This document shows positions 17,263-26,075 of a DNA stretch of 64,000 nucleotides, piece after piece. Below the pieces are notes generated by a model, which saw only the letters and a list, made by a program, of their open reading frames with translations, did no database searches and was not told where the DNA came from. This DNA is from JACCXM01 sp046328335. GTDB lineage: Bacteria > Chloroflexota > Chloroflexia > Thermomicrobiales > UBA6265. Positions within the stretch are counted from its first letter, which is position 1. Each line of letters begins with the position of its first letter. The stretch spans positions 372,001-436,000 of the forward strand of contig JAXLWU010000001.1 in assembly GCA_046328335.1 (NCBI GenBank), in the 5' to 3' direction. Position numbers and translations under genes: made by a program.

Positions 17263-19250
17263 CGGGTGCCTCCCAGCGCGATCCGTCTCGCGCCCCGCCG
17301 CGCCGGCCAGAGAGCAAACAGCCACTCGATGCCGACGATCGCGAGCGCGGCCAGCGCCAGGATGGGCCAGAGATCGACCCGCTGCGCCTGCGCCGATGGA
17401 TTGCTGCTCCCGCTGCTACCGGCGAGGAGCGTAGCGAGCCCGGGATCGGGCCGCAGATCCGATTCGCGGGGATGACCGGCGTTGACGACGAAGCGAGTCG
17501 AGCCGAGCGACGTATCGGAGGCGTCCCGTTCGGTCACGGTGTAGGCCCCGGCGCGGCCGGTATCGGTGAAGACCACCGCTCGATCCTGCGCCGCGGGTGC
17601 GGTGGCATCTGGATTCGCTTCGCTCACCGGCAGACGCACCGCTTCGCCACCGGGCGGGGCAACTTCGACTGTCGCCGCCGCGGCGCGCGGCTCATAGACC
17701 AATGGCTCGCCGAGAGGCAGGGTTGCCGGTACCCCATGCGGCGCCAAGGTCTCGACCAGATTCGCGATCAGCACCGGAAATGCGACGCGCTTCGGCAGGT
17801 TCGACGTTTCCGGATCGACCGTCAGGACCACGGCGGGATGATTGTTGATTTCAGTCTGGAAGAGCAGTGGACCATCGGTGGAACCGACAATCTCCTGGTC
17901 ACCCCCACCAAGCAGAAACGCCGGTGTGGGGCCGAACGTGGCGCCGGCAAGATCGACACCGGTCAGCAGGGGATCGCCAGCGCGCACGCGGGTGACCCGC
18001 GGATCGGTCACGGTATCGGACGTCTGGAAGGGACCTCCCACCGGCGGCGCCACCCAGAGACTGGGCGCATCGATTTTCGACAACGATTCAGGCTGCGGCA
18101 GGGCGCGGTCGAACACGATCAGGTCGTACCCGCCAGCGGCAATCGCCGCATCGTTGTCGCTCGGTTCGATCGCAAGTTGGGCATTGTCGATCGCACCCAA
18201 CGCTCGCGCCAGGGCACCGGGCAGATCGGAAATGAGCAGGATGTGGGGGGCGATCGTCGAGGTGGCGGACTCCCCGGGCAGCAGGCGGGCGGAGTTGTCC
18301 GCGGGTAATGCATCGACATAATCCGCTTTGACTTCGATCTCGGCAATGCCTGGCGGGAGGGTCCAGCGGAGTGGGACTTCGCCGCCATGCGGGGGAAGGG
18401 TGACGGTATCGCGGCTGATTTCGAGACCATCGCCGATGACGGCGACCGGAACGGTCGCTTCCTGCGGTCCGAAGTTGACCAACGAGGCGTAAAGACCCGG
18501 CGCGCCCGCGGCGTTGGCGCGCTCGGCCACGTTGAGCACCGCGATGTTTGCCCGTTCGGCGTCGTCATTCCCGACGAGCACCAGGTCGATTGGCGCGGCG
18601 ACCTGCGAGACCACCGCCGGGTCGGTGGAAACCGCGCCATCGGTAATCACCACCACCTCACGCTGCAGGTTCGGCAGGAACAGATCCCCGGCGAGTTGCA
18701 GCGCGGCGTCAAGATCGGCGCGGCCACCTGGCGGCTGCACATCAGCGATCCGCTCCCGGAGCGCGACGAGCGAGGCCTCGTCCGTGGCGGTAAAGGTGAG
18801 CGGGCGCGTGCCCATCAGGATGACGGTCGCCACGTCGCCCGCGCGCAAGGGTGCGAGGCGATCGAGTGCCGCTTGCCGCGCCGCATCCCATGCCGTCCGG
18901 GACGAAGTTGCGTCGGCGATCGCGCCCATGCTGGTGGAGCCATCGAGAATGAGAATCAGATGGCGCGGATCGGAATGGAGTCCGGGGGCCAGCGCGGCCA
19001 GTTGCGCCGCGGTCGCGGGACGGGCGAGGGCAAATGCCAGCAGGGTCACCGCCAGAATCTGCAGCACCAGCGGCACCGAGAGGGGCGGCCGCCGCAATCG
19101 GCGCTCCTCCGCCGGGCGCGGATTGGCGGCCTGCCAAAAGCGCAGACTCGGAACCGGTCGGCGGGGCGGGGTCGTGTGGCGCATGTGAAAGAACACGATG
19201 AGCGGGATCGCCATCAACCCGAGCAGACCGACTGGCGCCAGCAGGTTCAT
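17259..19250 (-). CDS. BatA-like VWA membrane protein
   Basis: This 663-residue protein begins with the BatA/aerotolerance N-terminal domain: MNLLAPVGLLGLMAIPLIVFF, a HMRHTTPPRRPVPSLRFW segment and a second helix LVLQILAVTLLAFALARP. A VWA domain with a complete metal site follows (ILDGSTSMGAIAD; later ITDGAVSTDP), then a long beta-rich external region and a final membrane helix (ILALAALAIVGIEWLFALW). Such proteins are thought to work with MoxR ATPases and DUF58 proteins in assembly or metal insertion. It overlaps both neighbours by four bases (ATGA/GTGA), so expression is tightly coupled. Confidence 0.88.
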   Translation of the reverse strand: MNLLAPVGLLGLMAIPLIVFFHMRHTTPPRRPVPSLRFWQAANPRPAEERRLRRPPLSVPLVLQILAVTLLAFALARPATAAQLAALAPGLHSDPRHLILILDGSTSMGAIADATSSRTAWDAARQAALDRLAPLRAGDVATVILMGTRPLTFTATDEASLVALRERIADVQPPGGRADLDAALQLAGDLFLPNLQREVVVITDGAVSTDPAVVSQVAAPIDLVLVGNDDAERANIAVLNVAERANAAGAPGLYASLVNFGPQEATVPVAVIGDGLEISRDTVTLPPHGGEVPLRWTLPPGIAEIEVKADYVDALPADNSARLLPGESATSTIAPHILLISDLPGALARALGAIDNAQLAIEPSDNDAAIAAGGYDLIVFDRALPQPESLSKIDAPSLWVAPPVGGPFQTSDTVTDPRVTRVRAGDPLLTGVDLAGATFGPTPAFLLGGGDQEIVGSTDGPLLFQTEINNHPAVVLTVDPETSNLPKRVAFPVLIANLVETLAPHGVPATLPLGEPLVYEPRAAAATVEVAPPGGEAVRLPVSEANPDATAPAAQDRAVVFTDTGRAGAYTVTERDASDTSLGSTRFVVNAGHPRESDLRPDPGLATLLAGSSGSSNPSAQAQRVDLWPILALAALAIVGIEWLFALWPARRGARRIALGGTR

Positions 19251-20275
19251 GCCACCACGCCTCGTTCGTGGAGAAGGCGCAGGGTGAGGTCATCGAGGCC
19301 CCAGCTCGTCGAGAGCCGGGCGTAGGTCGCCGCCTCCCCGGCGCAAACCGCCTGCATGGCGTCGAGCCACGTACTCGCCGCCGCCGCATAGCGGGCAAGC
19401 ACATCGTCGTCCGGGGTCAGCCGTAACGCATCTCCCGTTTCCCGGTCGATCAATTCCAGAGACGACGAGCCCGCATCCAACGATTCCTGGCGCAGCCAGA
19501 CAGCCGCGTTGTCCGCGCTGATTTCCGCATCGTCAGTCAGGTGGAGCACCGCGGTCTGCCAGCCCCGGGCGCGCAGATCGTGTAAGGTGGCTTTCAGGGT
19601 GTCAGGCTCCTCCGAGAGGAGATCGGAGACGAGCAGCATCAACCCCGGCCGCTTGCGGGCGGAGGCATAGGCCGCGATCGCCGGACCGAGCGCGGTGCCC
19701 CCCAGCGGCTGCAACTGTTGCAGGTAGCGCAGGGTAGGAACCACCTGGGCGCGTCCCTGGACCGGACCGAAGCCCGGACCGAGCCGTTCAGCGAAGGGGA
19801 CGATCGCTACCCGATCGAAGCCCCACAGAGCAACGTAGGCGAGTGCCGCCGTGAGCTGGCGCGCGGCGGTGAACTTCGTCGGGCGGTCGTCACTGCCCCG
19901 CCAATCCATCGAGGCGCTGCTGTCGAGCAGGATATGAACGGAGAGTTCGGTGGTGACTTCGCTCAGGCGAACGAAGAGCCCGTCCAGCCTGGCATAGGTG
20001 TTCCAGTCGATCCGCCGGAAATCGTCGCCGTGCGAGTAGCGCTTGAAATCGGCGAATTCGGGGGAGGTACCGCGGCGGCGGGAACGATGCTCGCCTGCGA
20101 GCCCTTCGGTCCTGGCCCGCCCGGCCAGCAGCGACAATCGGCGCAGCCGGGCCAGGACCTGCTCATCCAGCAACATGTCGTCATCGGCGTCCAGATCCGC
20201 ACCCGGCATTGCCGCCTCGCGGTCAGCAGTCCACCGCGCCTTCAACGCGGCCACCCAGCCGGACGGCGCGCTCAT
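19247..20275 (-). CDS. DUF58 (VWA-like) protein
   Basis: This 342-residue cytosolic protein carries the DUF58 signature GTSPEFADFKRYSHGDDFRR then IDWNTYARLDGLFVR, followed by a VWA-like fold with the metal-site motif LLDSSASMDWRG. DUF58 proteins are the regular partners of MoxR AAA+ ATPases and BatA-like proteins, and are thought to adapt the ATPase to membrane VWA clients. Here the neighbours are the BatA-like gene downstream and a Gly/Gln-rich membrane protein upstream, each overlapping by four bases. No MoxR gene is in the operon or elsewhere in the window. Confidence 0.9.
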   Translation of the reverse strand: MSAPSGWVAALKARWTADREAAMPGADLDADDDMLLDEQVLARLRRLSLLAGRARTEGLAGEHRSRRRGTSPEFADFKRYSHGDDFRRIDWNTYARLDGLFVRLSEVTTELSVHILLDSSASMDWRGSDDRPTKFTAARQLTAALAYVALWGFDRVAIVPFAERLGPGFGPVQGRAQVVPTLRYLQQLQPLGGTALGPAIAAYASARKRPGLMLLVSDLLSEEPDTLKATLHDLRARGWQTAVLHLTDDAEISADNAAVWLRQESLDAGSSSLELIDRETGDALRLTPDDDVLARYAAAASTWLDAMQAVCAGEAATYARLSTSWGLDDLTLRLLHERGVVA

Positions 20276-22233
20276 TGGTCTGCCCCGTTAGAGAAGTAGC
20301 GCTCGACCGTGTCGCGATGCTCTGGCGGTACCCGGTTAGAGTCTGGTCCGGCTTCCTCGACATCGCCCTGGGTGGCATAGCCCGATCCGGCCGTGACGCC
20401 GGCGCCGGAACCGCGCATGGCGGAACCGCCGTCGCTCGACGTCTGAACTCCCTGATCGCCGCTCCCGCCCGGGAGGGCCAGTTGTTGGTTTCCACCGGGA
20501 AGCGCTTCGCCGTCGCCCTCGGCGCCGTCACCCTGCGAGACCCTGGGAGCGGCGGCGGCTTCACTTGAAGGCGACAGCGCGTCCTGACCGGCGGGGCCAC
20601 GGTCCCCTGCTCGATCGACACCCTCACCGGTCCCGGCGCCGCCACCCTGTTGCGCGCTCTGGCTGTCGGCGTCTCCCGGCATGCCCCCGGCACGCTCGCC
20701 GCCGCTGGCCCGGTCGCCGGGTTGCCCGCCATTGCTCTCACCCGGCTGCTGGCCGTTGCCCGGCGCGTTGCCGGCGCCGCTGCTCCCGCGATCGCCGTTT
20801 TGACTCTGGGAGCCTGGTTGCCGCTGTTCACCCGCGGCGCCTGCCTGACTCGACTGGCGTTGACCATCACTGGCATTGCTCGTCGAGTTCGCGTCCGCCC
20901 CGGCGCCAGGGTCGCCTTGCTGCGGCTGCCCCAGGGAGGATTGACTAGCCCCACCGGCCTGCGCCGAGGAAGCGGAGATGTCGCCGCCTTGCTGCGCCTG
21001 GGCCTGACGGGCGCTCCGCATCTGGGCGGCGAGTTCGCCCTGGGGAACCACCTGTTGCCCGGTCTGCTCGACCGCGTCCGCGAGGTTTTCCATTCCCGCT
21101 TCCGCGTTCTTGTCCCCTTGGCGAAGTCCGGACGCGGCATCTCGGGTGGCTTCCTGCAACCCGTTGGATTGCGGGTCCATGCGCTTCGCGGCCTGGTCGA
21201 GATCGCCCGCCAGTTCCTGCCGCGCATCCTGGGAAAGGCCGCTGCTTTGCGCCGCGGCGTCTCGCAACTGATCCCCGGCCCCCGCGTAGTCACCCCGCGC
21301 GATCTGCTCCGCGGCGGGGCGGGTCAGCGCATGGTCCGCCAGCGCCGCGGCCAGCGCCTGCAGATCCCGTCGCGCCTGGGCCGAGCGGTCGTAGCGCTCG
21401 AGGACGTCATTGACGGTCGGAGCCGTGGTCGAGGCATCGAGTTCAGCCGCGGAGGGCTCCGGCTCGGCGGGGCGTTCGATCGCCGGGGTGAACGGTGGCA
21501 CCCGCGCCGCGCCCAGGTCCGGTAATGCTCCGCCGAGACCGCGGACGAAGGCGAGTGTGGTCAAGATCAGGGCGACGAGCACCGCGAGCACGATCTCCCG
21601 CACCGGCAGGGCCGGGCGCAGTTTGGGATCGTTGCGCAACGCGGCGAGCGCATTGGCGGCATCGGCGATCTGGAGATAGACGACCGGAGCCCGTTCGCCG
21701 GGTGCCGGAACACCGAGGCCGAGATCGTCGATGGCAGTGGTCAACCGTTCCTGCAGGCCGAAGGTGCGATCGAGCATCCGCGCGGTGCGTGGCCGCGACG
21801 GGCGGCTCAACAGGGCGAGCGCGATCCCGCCCAGCAGGAACGGCGTTCCAGCAATTGCGGCGGCCATCGGGTTGAACACCGGTCCGCCCAGGACGTCGAT
21901 CGCCATCAGCACGGCGGCGATGACCAGCGCCAGCCAGACCCCACGGCAGATGGCCGCTAGCGCGTGCGTTGCCCACAGCCGGCGGCGAATGCGATCGATA
22001 CCGGAGGCAACGGCTTGTCCGGCCAGCCCGAGTTCCCCCGCGATCGGGCGCGAGGGCTGCACCCGCTCCGGCGATGGCGCGTCGGCCCAGGTGGTGAACG
22101 GCGTCCAGAGAATCCGCCAGACCCGGTCAGCGCCGTCCTCCGGGGGAGAAGTTGGACGCGCGTCAGCACCCGCGCGCCAGGGGATGGACCAGGAGATTCT
22201 CGGGGTGGCGGAGATCGGCGCCGAACGTTGCAT
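20272..22233 (-). CDS. Membrane protein with long Gly/Gln/Ser/Ala-rich disordered tail (DUF4175-like layout)
   Basis: This 653-residue protein starts at the ATG at 22233, which shares one base with the upstream stop (TAATG). Three hydrophobic helices lie at roughly residues 90-110, 118-142 and 215-235. A coiled, Ala/Arg-rich helical region follows (about 285-400; RDLQALAAALADHALTRPAA). From about residue 405 to the end it is low complexity, with repeated GGQPGD, QSSQAG, GNAPGNGQQPG segments ending in an acidic, Arg-rich C-terminus. The layout resembles DUF4175-type membrane proteins found with BatA/VWA genes. The tail may be an extracytoplasmic interaction surface. No enzyme motif was seen. 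Confidence 0.7.
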   Translation of the reverse strand: MQRSAPISATPRISWSIPWRAGADARPTSPPEDGADRVWRILWTPFTTWADAPSPERVQPSRPIAGELGLAGQAVASGIDRIRRRLWATHALAAICRGVWLALVIAAVLMAIDVLGGPVFNPMAAAIAGTPFLLGGIALALLSRPSRPRTARMLDRTFGLQERLTTAIDDLGLGVPAPGERAPVVYLQIADAANALAALRNDPKLRPALPVREIVLAVLVALILTTLAFVRGLGGALPDLGAARVPPFTPAIERPAEPEPSAAELDASTTAPTVNDVLERYDRSAQARRDLQALAAALADHALTRPAAEQIARGDYAGAGDQLRDAAAQSSGLSQDARQELAGDLDQAAKRMDPQSNGLQEATRDAASGLRQGDKNAEAGMENLADAVEQTGQQVVPQGELAAQMRSARQAQAQQGGDISASSAQAGGASQSSLGQPQQGDPGAGADANSTSNASDGQRQSSQAGAAGEQRQPGSQSQNGDRGSSGAGNAPGNGQQPGESNGGQPGDRASGGERAGGMPGDADSQSAQQGGGAGTGEGVDRAGDRGPAGQDALSPSSEAAAAPRVSQGDGAEGDGEALPGGNQQLALPGGSGDQGVQTSSDGGSAMRGSGAGVTAGSGYATQGDVEEAGPDSNRVPPEHRDTVERYFSNGADQ

Positions 22234-23804
22234 TACGCTCCCCACTCGAGATCCTGGCCGCCCCGCGCCCAGAGCCAGAGCGTCAGCCAGGCCGCGGTCA
22301 GCAAGGTCAGTCCGCCGAAGAGGAGGACCAGACGGCGCTGCCGCGAATCGAGCGCGGCAAGAACCTCTCTGGTCTGGTTCAGTCCGTCCTCATCACCGAG
22401 TCGGGCGAATTCGGATCCCGCGGCAAGGGCGGCGGCGCGCGCGGTCGGGTAGTCGACCCAGCGCAGCGAGCGCTGCCGCGCCGTGTCGAGTTGACTTCCG
22501 GCCTGGACCCCGGAATTGGCGAGCCGGGCATAGGTGGCCATCAGCTCTTCCGGCGCCGTGACGACCGGGAGGCGGTCGTACTGGGTCCGGGCCTGACTGA
22601 GCAGGTTCTCGGCGCGATCGTAATCATGATGCTCCAGCGCCGCCTGGGCCTGGCTCATGAATGTCTCGGCCTGGAGGCCGGTATCGGTCTGCCGCAACAG
22701 GTCACCGACCTCCGCAATGCCGTCCTCGTCATCGAGATCGGTGTAGAGCCGTAACGACTGTTCCAGATCGCGCCGGGCAGAGGTAAAGTGGCCGCGACCG
22801 AGAAGGTCGCGCGCGGGTTGCAGATCGAACGCCGCCAGCAAGTTATTGCGCCATTCGCCCGCGGTCCAGCGGGGAAGGCTTTCCTCCCATTGCGCTTCGA
22901 GTTCGGCCGGCGAGCGGTTGTAGGTCTCGCGCAGCACCGCCCGCCAGTCAGGTTCGACGCCAAGTTTGGCAATGAAATCGCCCAGCACCCGCGGCCCGTG
23001 CCGGTCGATCAGGAACGCCACCATGCTGTAGGCGTGCGCGGTGATGGTGGCGGGAGGGGTGTCCGGCGGCGAGGGTCGGTTGAGATCTGACCAGGAGAGG
23101 AGATCGCCCCCAGCCCGAGCGTTCTGCACCAACGCGGCGTGCCGGGCGAGGCGAGCGGCTACCGGCTGCTCGAAGTAGGCGGCCAATCCCTCATCGAAGC
23201 CGCGGGGTAACCGGCCGCGGGACGCCTCCCGCGCCACGACATGACTCAACGCATGGCGCAATTCGTTTTCCGCTTCGATCGGCGACCGCCGCACGAACGC
23301 GGCGTAGTCGACCGCGATGTCACCCAACAGGGGCGAGGCGAGAACATCGCCCGGCGTCAACTCGCGTGCCTTCGCGGCCGAAGTCGCTTCCGTGAAGGCG
23401 TCGGGGTTGACATAGACATACATCTGTACCGGCGAACGCGGGGCGGGGAGGAACGTGGCAAGCTGGCCGACGGCATCGTCGATCAGCAGCCCCCAGTCGC
23501 GGGCGAACGCCGCGGCATCGATGGCGCCGCCTGGCTCGACATGGATGCGGGCGAATTCGGTGGCAGCGGACGTGAAGCCGGCAGGCGGCTTCGGGGGCGG
23601 GGGCGGCGGGATCGGCAACGAGGGCGGTGCATCTTGCGCGGCCACGACCGAGTAGTGGCTCGCCGTGGCTACCAGCATCACACAGAGCAGCGTCAGCGTT
23701 GCCCGGAGCAGAGCCGCAAGAGGAGCAGGGGAGAAGGCAGGTCGTCGCCCGAGAAAACTCCCCACTGATTTCCGTGTTCCCGACCAGTGTGTCACCGGCC
23801 ACAC
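22233..23804 (-). CDS. Secreted/membrane peptidase-MA-like protein with degenerate active site, plus TPR-like region
   Basis: This 523-residue protein is the first gene of the five-gene operon. It has a signal-anchor helix (about residues 30-53), a Pro-rich linker (SLPIPPPPPPKPP) and a gluzincin-like domain resembling the peptidase MA family. The zinc motif HExxH reads H184-A-L-S-H188, so the catalytic Glu is Ala, although the downstream FDEGLAAYFEQP Glu is present. Next comes a helical region with TPR-like periodicity (about 300-480), then a C-terminal membrane helix (LVLLFGGLTLLTAAWLTLWLW). It is probably a non-catalytic scaffold rather than a protease. The GTG start at 23804 is uncertain; a second in-frame GTG follows three codons later. 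Confidence 0.75.
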   Translation of the reverse strand: MWPVTHWSGTRKSVGSFLGRRPAFSPAPLAALLRATLTLLCVMLVATASHYSVVAAQDAPPSLPIPPPPPPKPPAGFTSAATEFARIHVEPGGAIDAAAFARDWGLLIDDAVGQLATFLPAPRSPVQMYVYVNPDAFTEATSAAKARELTPGDVLASPLLGDIAVDYAAFVRRSPIEAENELRHALSHVVAREASRGRLPRGFDEGLAAYFEQPVAARLARHAALVQNARAGGDLLSWSDLNRPSPPDTPPATITAHAYSMVAFLIDRHGPRVLGDFIAKLGVEPDWRAVLRETYNRSPAELEAQWEESLPRWTAGEWRNNLLAAFDLQPARDLLGRGHFTSARRDLEQSLRLYTDLDDEDGIAEVGDLLRQTDTGLQAETFMSQAQAALEHHDYDRAENLLSQARTQYDRLPVVTAPEELMATYARLANSGVQAGSQLDTARQRSLRWVDYPTARAAALAAGSEFARLGDEDGLNQTREVLAALDSRQRRLVLLFGGLTLLTAAWLTLWLWARGGQDLEWGA

Positions 23805-23938
23805 TCACGTCCTAGTGGGTCGCTCGATGCCCGCGAGAATCAGGGCTCCCTGGCACTCCCGGTTGGTGAGCGGTGCGCGGAGTATAGGGATGTACGCTCC
23901 GCCAGCGCCATCGGTTCCCACCAATCCCGAACGGCTGG

Positions 23939-24613
23939 CTACATCGTGGGGAGCACGACCGCGAGCGCGAGTCCATCGTAGCCCTTGCTGCCGACGGTCT
24001 GGATCGCGGTTGCACTGACCCGCGGTTCATTCGCGATCCGCTCCAGCACCTGCCGCACGCCTTGCACCTGCTTGTCCGTGCTGTCCGCATCGATCACCTT
24101 GCCATCCCGCACCACGTTGTCGATGACGATGACGGTTCCCGGCCGGGAGAGACGCAATGCCCAATCGAAATAGGCGGCGTTGTTCGGTTTGTCAGCGTCG
24201 ATGAAGACGAGATCGAACGGCCCGGCGTCCGCGGCGGCGAGTTCTGGCAGTGTGTCCAGCGCCTTCCCTTCCCGTATTGCCACGCGGCCGGCCACGCCGG
24301 CGTTGACCAGATTCTCCCGCGCCAGCGCCGCATTGCGCGGATCGACCTCGAGCGAGATCAGGTGGCCATCGGGCGGCAGCGCCCTGGCCAGCCAGATCGT
24401 GCTGTAGCCACCGAGGGTGCCGATCTCGAGCATTGTCCGCGCCGCGATGGCCCGCGCCAGGAGATGGAGCAGCTTTCCCTGGTTCGGCGCGACGTTGATC
24501 GGCGGCAATCCCGCCGCGGCGGTCGCCGCGAGGGCAGCGTCGAGCGACGCTGGCGCTTGCACCAGCGTCGCGTCGAAATAGCGTTCAACCGCGTTCCACC
24601 GTTCCTCGCTCAT
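23939..24613 (-). CDS. SAM-dependent O-methyltransferase (catechol/caffeoyl-CoA type)
   Basis: This 224-residue class I methyltransferase of the O-methyltransferase 3 family has the SAM-binding motif MLEIGTLGGYSTIWLARAL, an acidic strand-2 Glu in ISLEVDPRNAALAREN, and the metal-site segment FDLVFIDADKPNNAAYFDW. IVIDNVVRDGKVIDAD supplies the second metal Asp/Asn pair. It methylates a hydroxyl of a small catechol-like substrate in a divalent-cation-dependent way. The natural substrate is unknown. It stands alone on the minus strand with 134 bases to the VWA operon. Confidence 0.92.
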   Translation of the reverse strand: MSEERWNAVERYFDATLVQAPASLDAALAATAAAGLPPINVAPNQGKLLHLLARAIAARTMLEIGTLGGYSTIWLARALPPDGHLISLEVDPRNAALARENLVNAGVAGRVAIREGKALDTLPELAAADAGPFDLVFIDADKPNNAAYFDWALRLSRPGTVIVIDNVVRDGKVIDADSTDKQVQGVRQVLERIANEPRVSATAIQTVGSKGYDGLALAVVLPTM

Positions 24614-25033
24614 TTGGAGTCGCCCTCGAAACGTCTCTCAGCGTACGCCCGTCCCACTGGCCTGTCATCCGTAGAAGGTACGGAATCGCTTGCGGCGCGC
24701 ACCCTCACCCCAACCCTGGCTCCCTCCCGAGCCTCCCTCCGCGGAGGGAGGAGTCCCCCGTCGAGCCGGGAGAGGGGCGTTCGGGCCACATCGTGGCCCA
24801 TCCGACCCCACGAGAATGCCCGATTTCGGCCGGACCTCCCCTTGTGAACCGTCCGGACGGGAGAGGGGCTCGCGGCGTCACTGGCCGCGTCGAAAACGGA
24901 AGTCTTCATCAAAATCTGGAGTGATTCCTGCTGGTCCGCCGGCTGTCTGTTTCCTGCATTCCGCGACGCGGTCTCCTCATTCTCGCGATTACCCTCACAA
25001 GAGATCCAGCCTGGCAAACTCGCGTTCATCTGG
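24614..25033. other. Gene-free intergenic stretch (420 bases)
   Basis: No coding sequence is supportable here. It contains a long copy of dispersed repeat family 1 (24702-24779) and, at 24823-24869, a second G/C-complementary segment (CCGGACCTCCCC... and ...GGGAGAGGGGCT) that looks like its continuation. The rest is unremarkable. Confidence 0.6.
24702..24779. repeat. Dispersed repeat family 1, copy A (long form)
   Basis: It begins CCCTCACCCCAACCCTGGC and contains an inner palindrome GCCTCCCTCCGCGGAGGGAG, ending in GGGAGAGGGGCG. Closely similar to copy E at 55241-55316, and sharing its ends with shorter copies at 27230 and 28608. Such CCCTCACCCCAACCC...GGGAGAGGGG elements occur between genes of many GC-rich bacteria. 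Confidence 0.75.
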
Positions 25034-25834
25034 TCAGGCAATCGTGATGCGAATACCGTCCGTACCGGCCGTTCGCGCCGTGGCCACCTCGTCGAGGAGC
25101 CGGGTGCGGAAGGTGCCAGGACCGGGATCGCCCCCCGCGGCGCGTTCGGCGGCCAGACCGTACGTCGCCAGAGCGAGCGCGGTCTGCAAGGCCGGGTCGC
25201 TGCCGACGGCGTTGAAGATGCCGATCGTTGCCGTCGCCATGCAGCCGGAGCCGGTGATGGCGGCGAGCAACGGCGACCCGTTGTGGACCAGATAGGTTCG
25301 CTCCGCACCGGCGATGACATCGATCGCGCCGGTGACCGCGACCACGACGCCGAAGGCATCCCGCGCCCCCGCCGCGACCTGCCGCGGGTCCTCGGCGCCG
25401 GTGGCCTCGACGCCACGTACTTCACCCGACCCGAGCAACGCGCCGATTTCGCCGCGATTGCCACGCAGGACCGAGATCGGCAGATCGCGCAGCAGACGCA
25501 GGGCGCTCTGGGTACGGAACGTCGTGGCGCCCGCGCCGACCGGATCGAGGATGATCGGGATGCCCTTCTCACCGGCGGCGTTCCCGGCGATGAGCATGGC
25601 GCCGATCTCCTCTTCGGAGAGGGTGCCGATGTTGAGAACCAGGGCCTGCGAGATGGCGGCCATTTCGGCGACTTCCTGCGGGGCGTAGGCCATCACGGGG
25701 AGAGCGCCAAAGCCGAGCGTGAGGTTGGCCGAGTCGTTGGTGACCACCACATTGGTGATCTGATGGACAAGCGGTTTGGCCGCCGCGATCCGATCAAGCG
25801 CCGCTTGCGCCAGATTCGGAAAATCGTTGTTCAT
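25034..25834 (-). CDS. thiM: Hydroxyethylthiazole kinase
   Basis: This 266-residue ribokinase-fold enzyme phosphorylates 4-methyl-5-(2-hydroxyethyl)thiazole in thiamine salvage. Family marks are VHQITNVVVTNDSANLTLGF near the N-terminus, the dinucleotide-side ILDPVGAGATTFR motif, LRGNRGEIGALLG, and the C-terminal anion hole ITGSGCMATATIGIF with the catalytic Cys. No other thiamine gene is adjacent. I looked for a TPP riboswitch in the upstream 240 bases and did not find a convincing match. Confidence 0.95.
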   Translation of the reverse strand: MNNDFPNLAQAALDRIAAAKPLVHQITNVVVTNDSANLTLGFGALPVMAYAPQEVAEMAAISQALVLNIGTLSEEEIGAMLIAGNAAGEKGIPIILDPVGAGATTFRTQSALRLLRDLPISVLRGNRGEIGALLGSGEVRGVEATGAEDPRQVAAGARDAFGVVVAVTGAIDVIAGAERTYLVHNGSPLLAAITGSGCMATATIGIFNAVGSDPALQTALALATYGLAAERAAGGDPGPGTFRTRLLDEVATARTAGTDGIRITIA

Positions 25835-26075
25835 GCTGCTTCCTCCAGAAGGTGCGTTTTCGCTATCTACCGCGAAGGAGTATGACGCGGGCGAATGATG
25901 GCTTGCTTTCAGACCGCGCGTGGGGGCTCACCCTTCGACATGACATCTGAATACTGGCGCCGGATCAACGGCCGCCCGCTGTCCAATGCGGCATCCTTGA
26001 CTGAACGCCGTTTCCCCCTGACCATTCACCATCTGCAATGGCAAGACGCCGCATCAGGTAATGAGGAGAAGCGAC

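Noticed and set aside
25835..25960. Possible TPP riboswitch before thiM
   Set aside because: An ACCCTTCGACATGACATCTG segment is faintly similar, but it is on the wrong strand and the CUGAGA and GCG-AGGGA core elements are missing.
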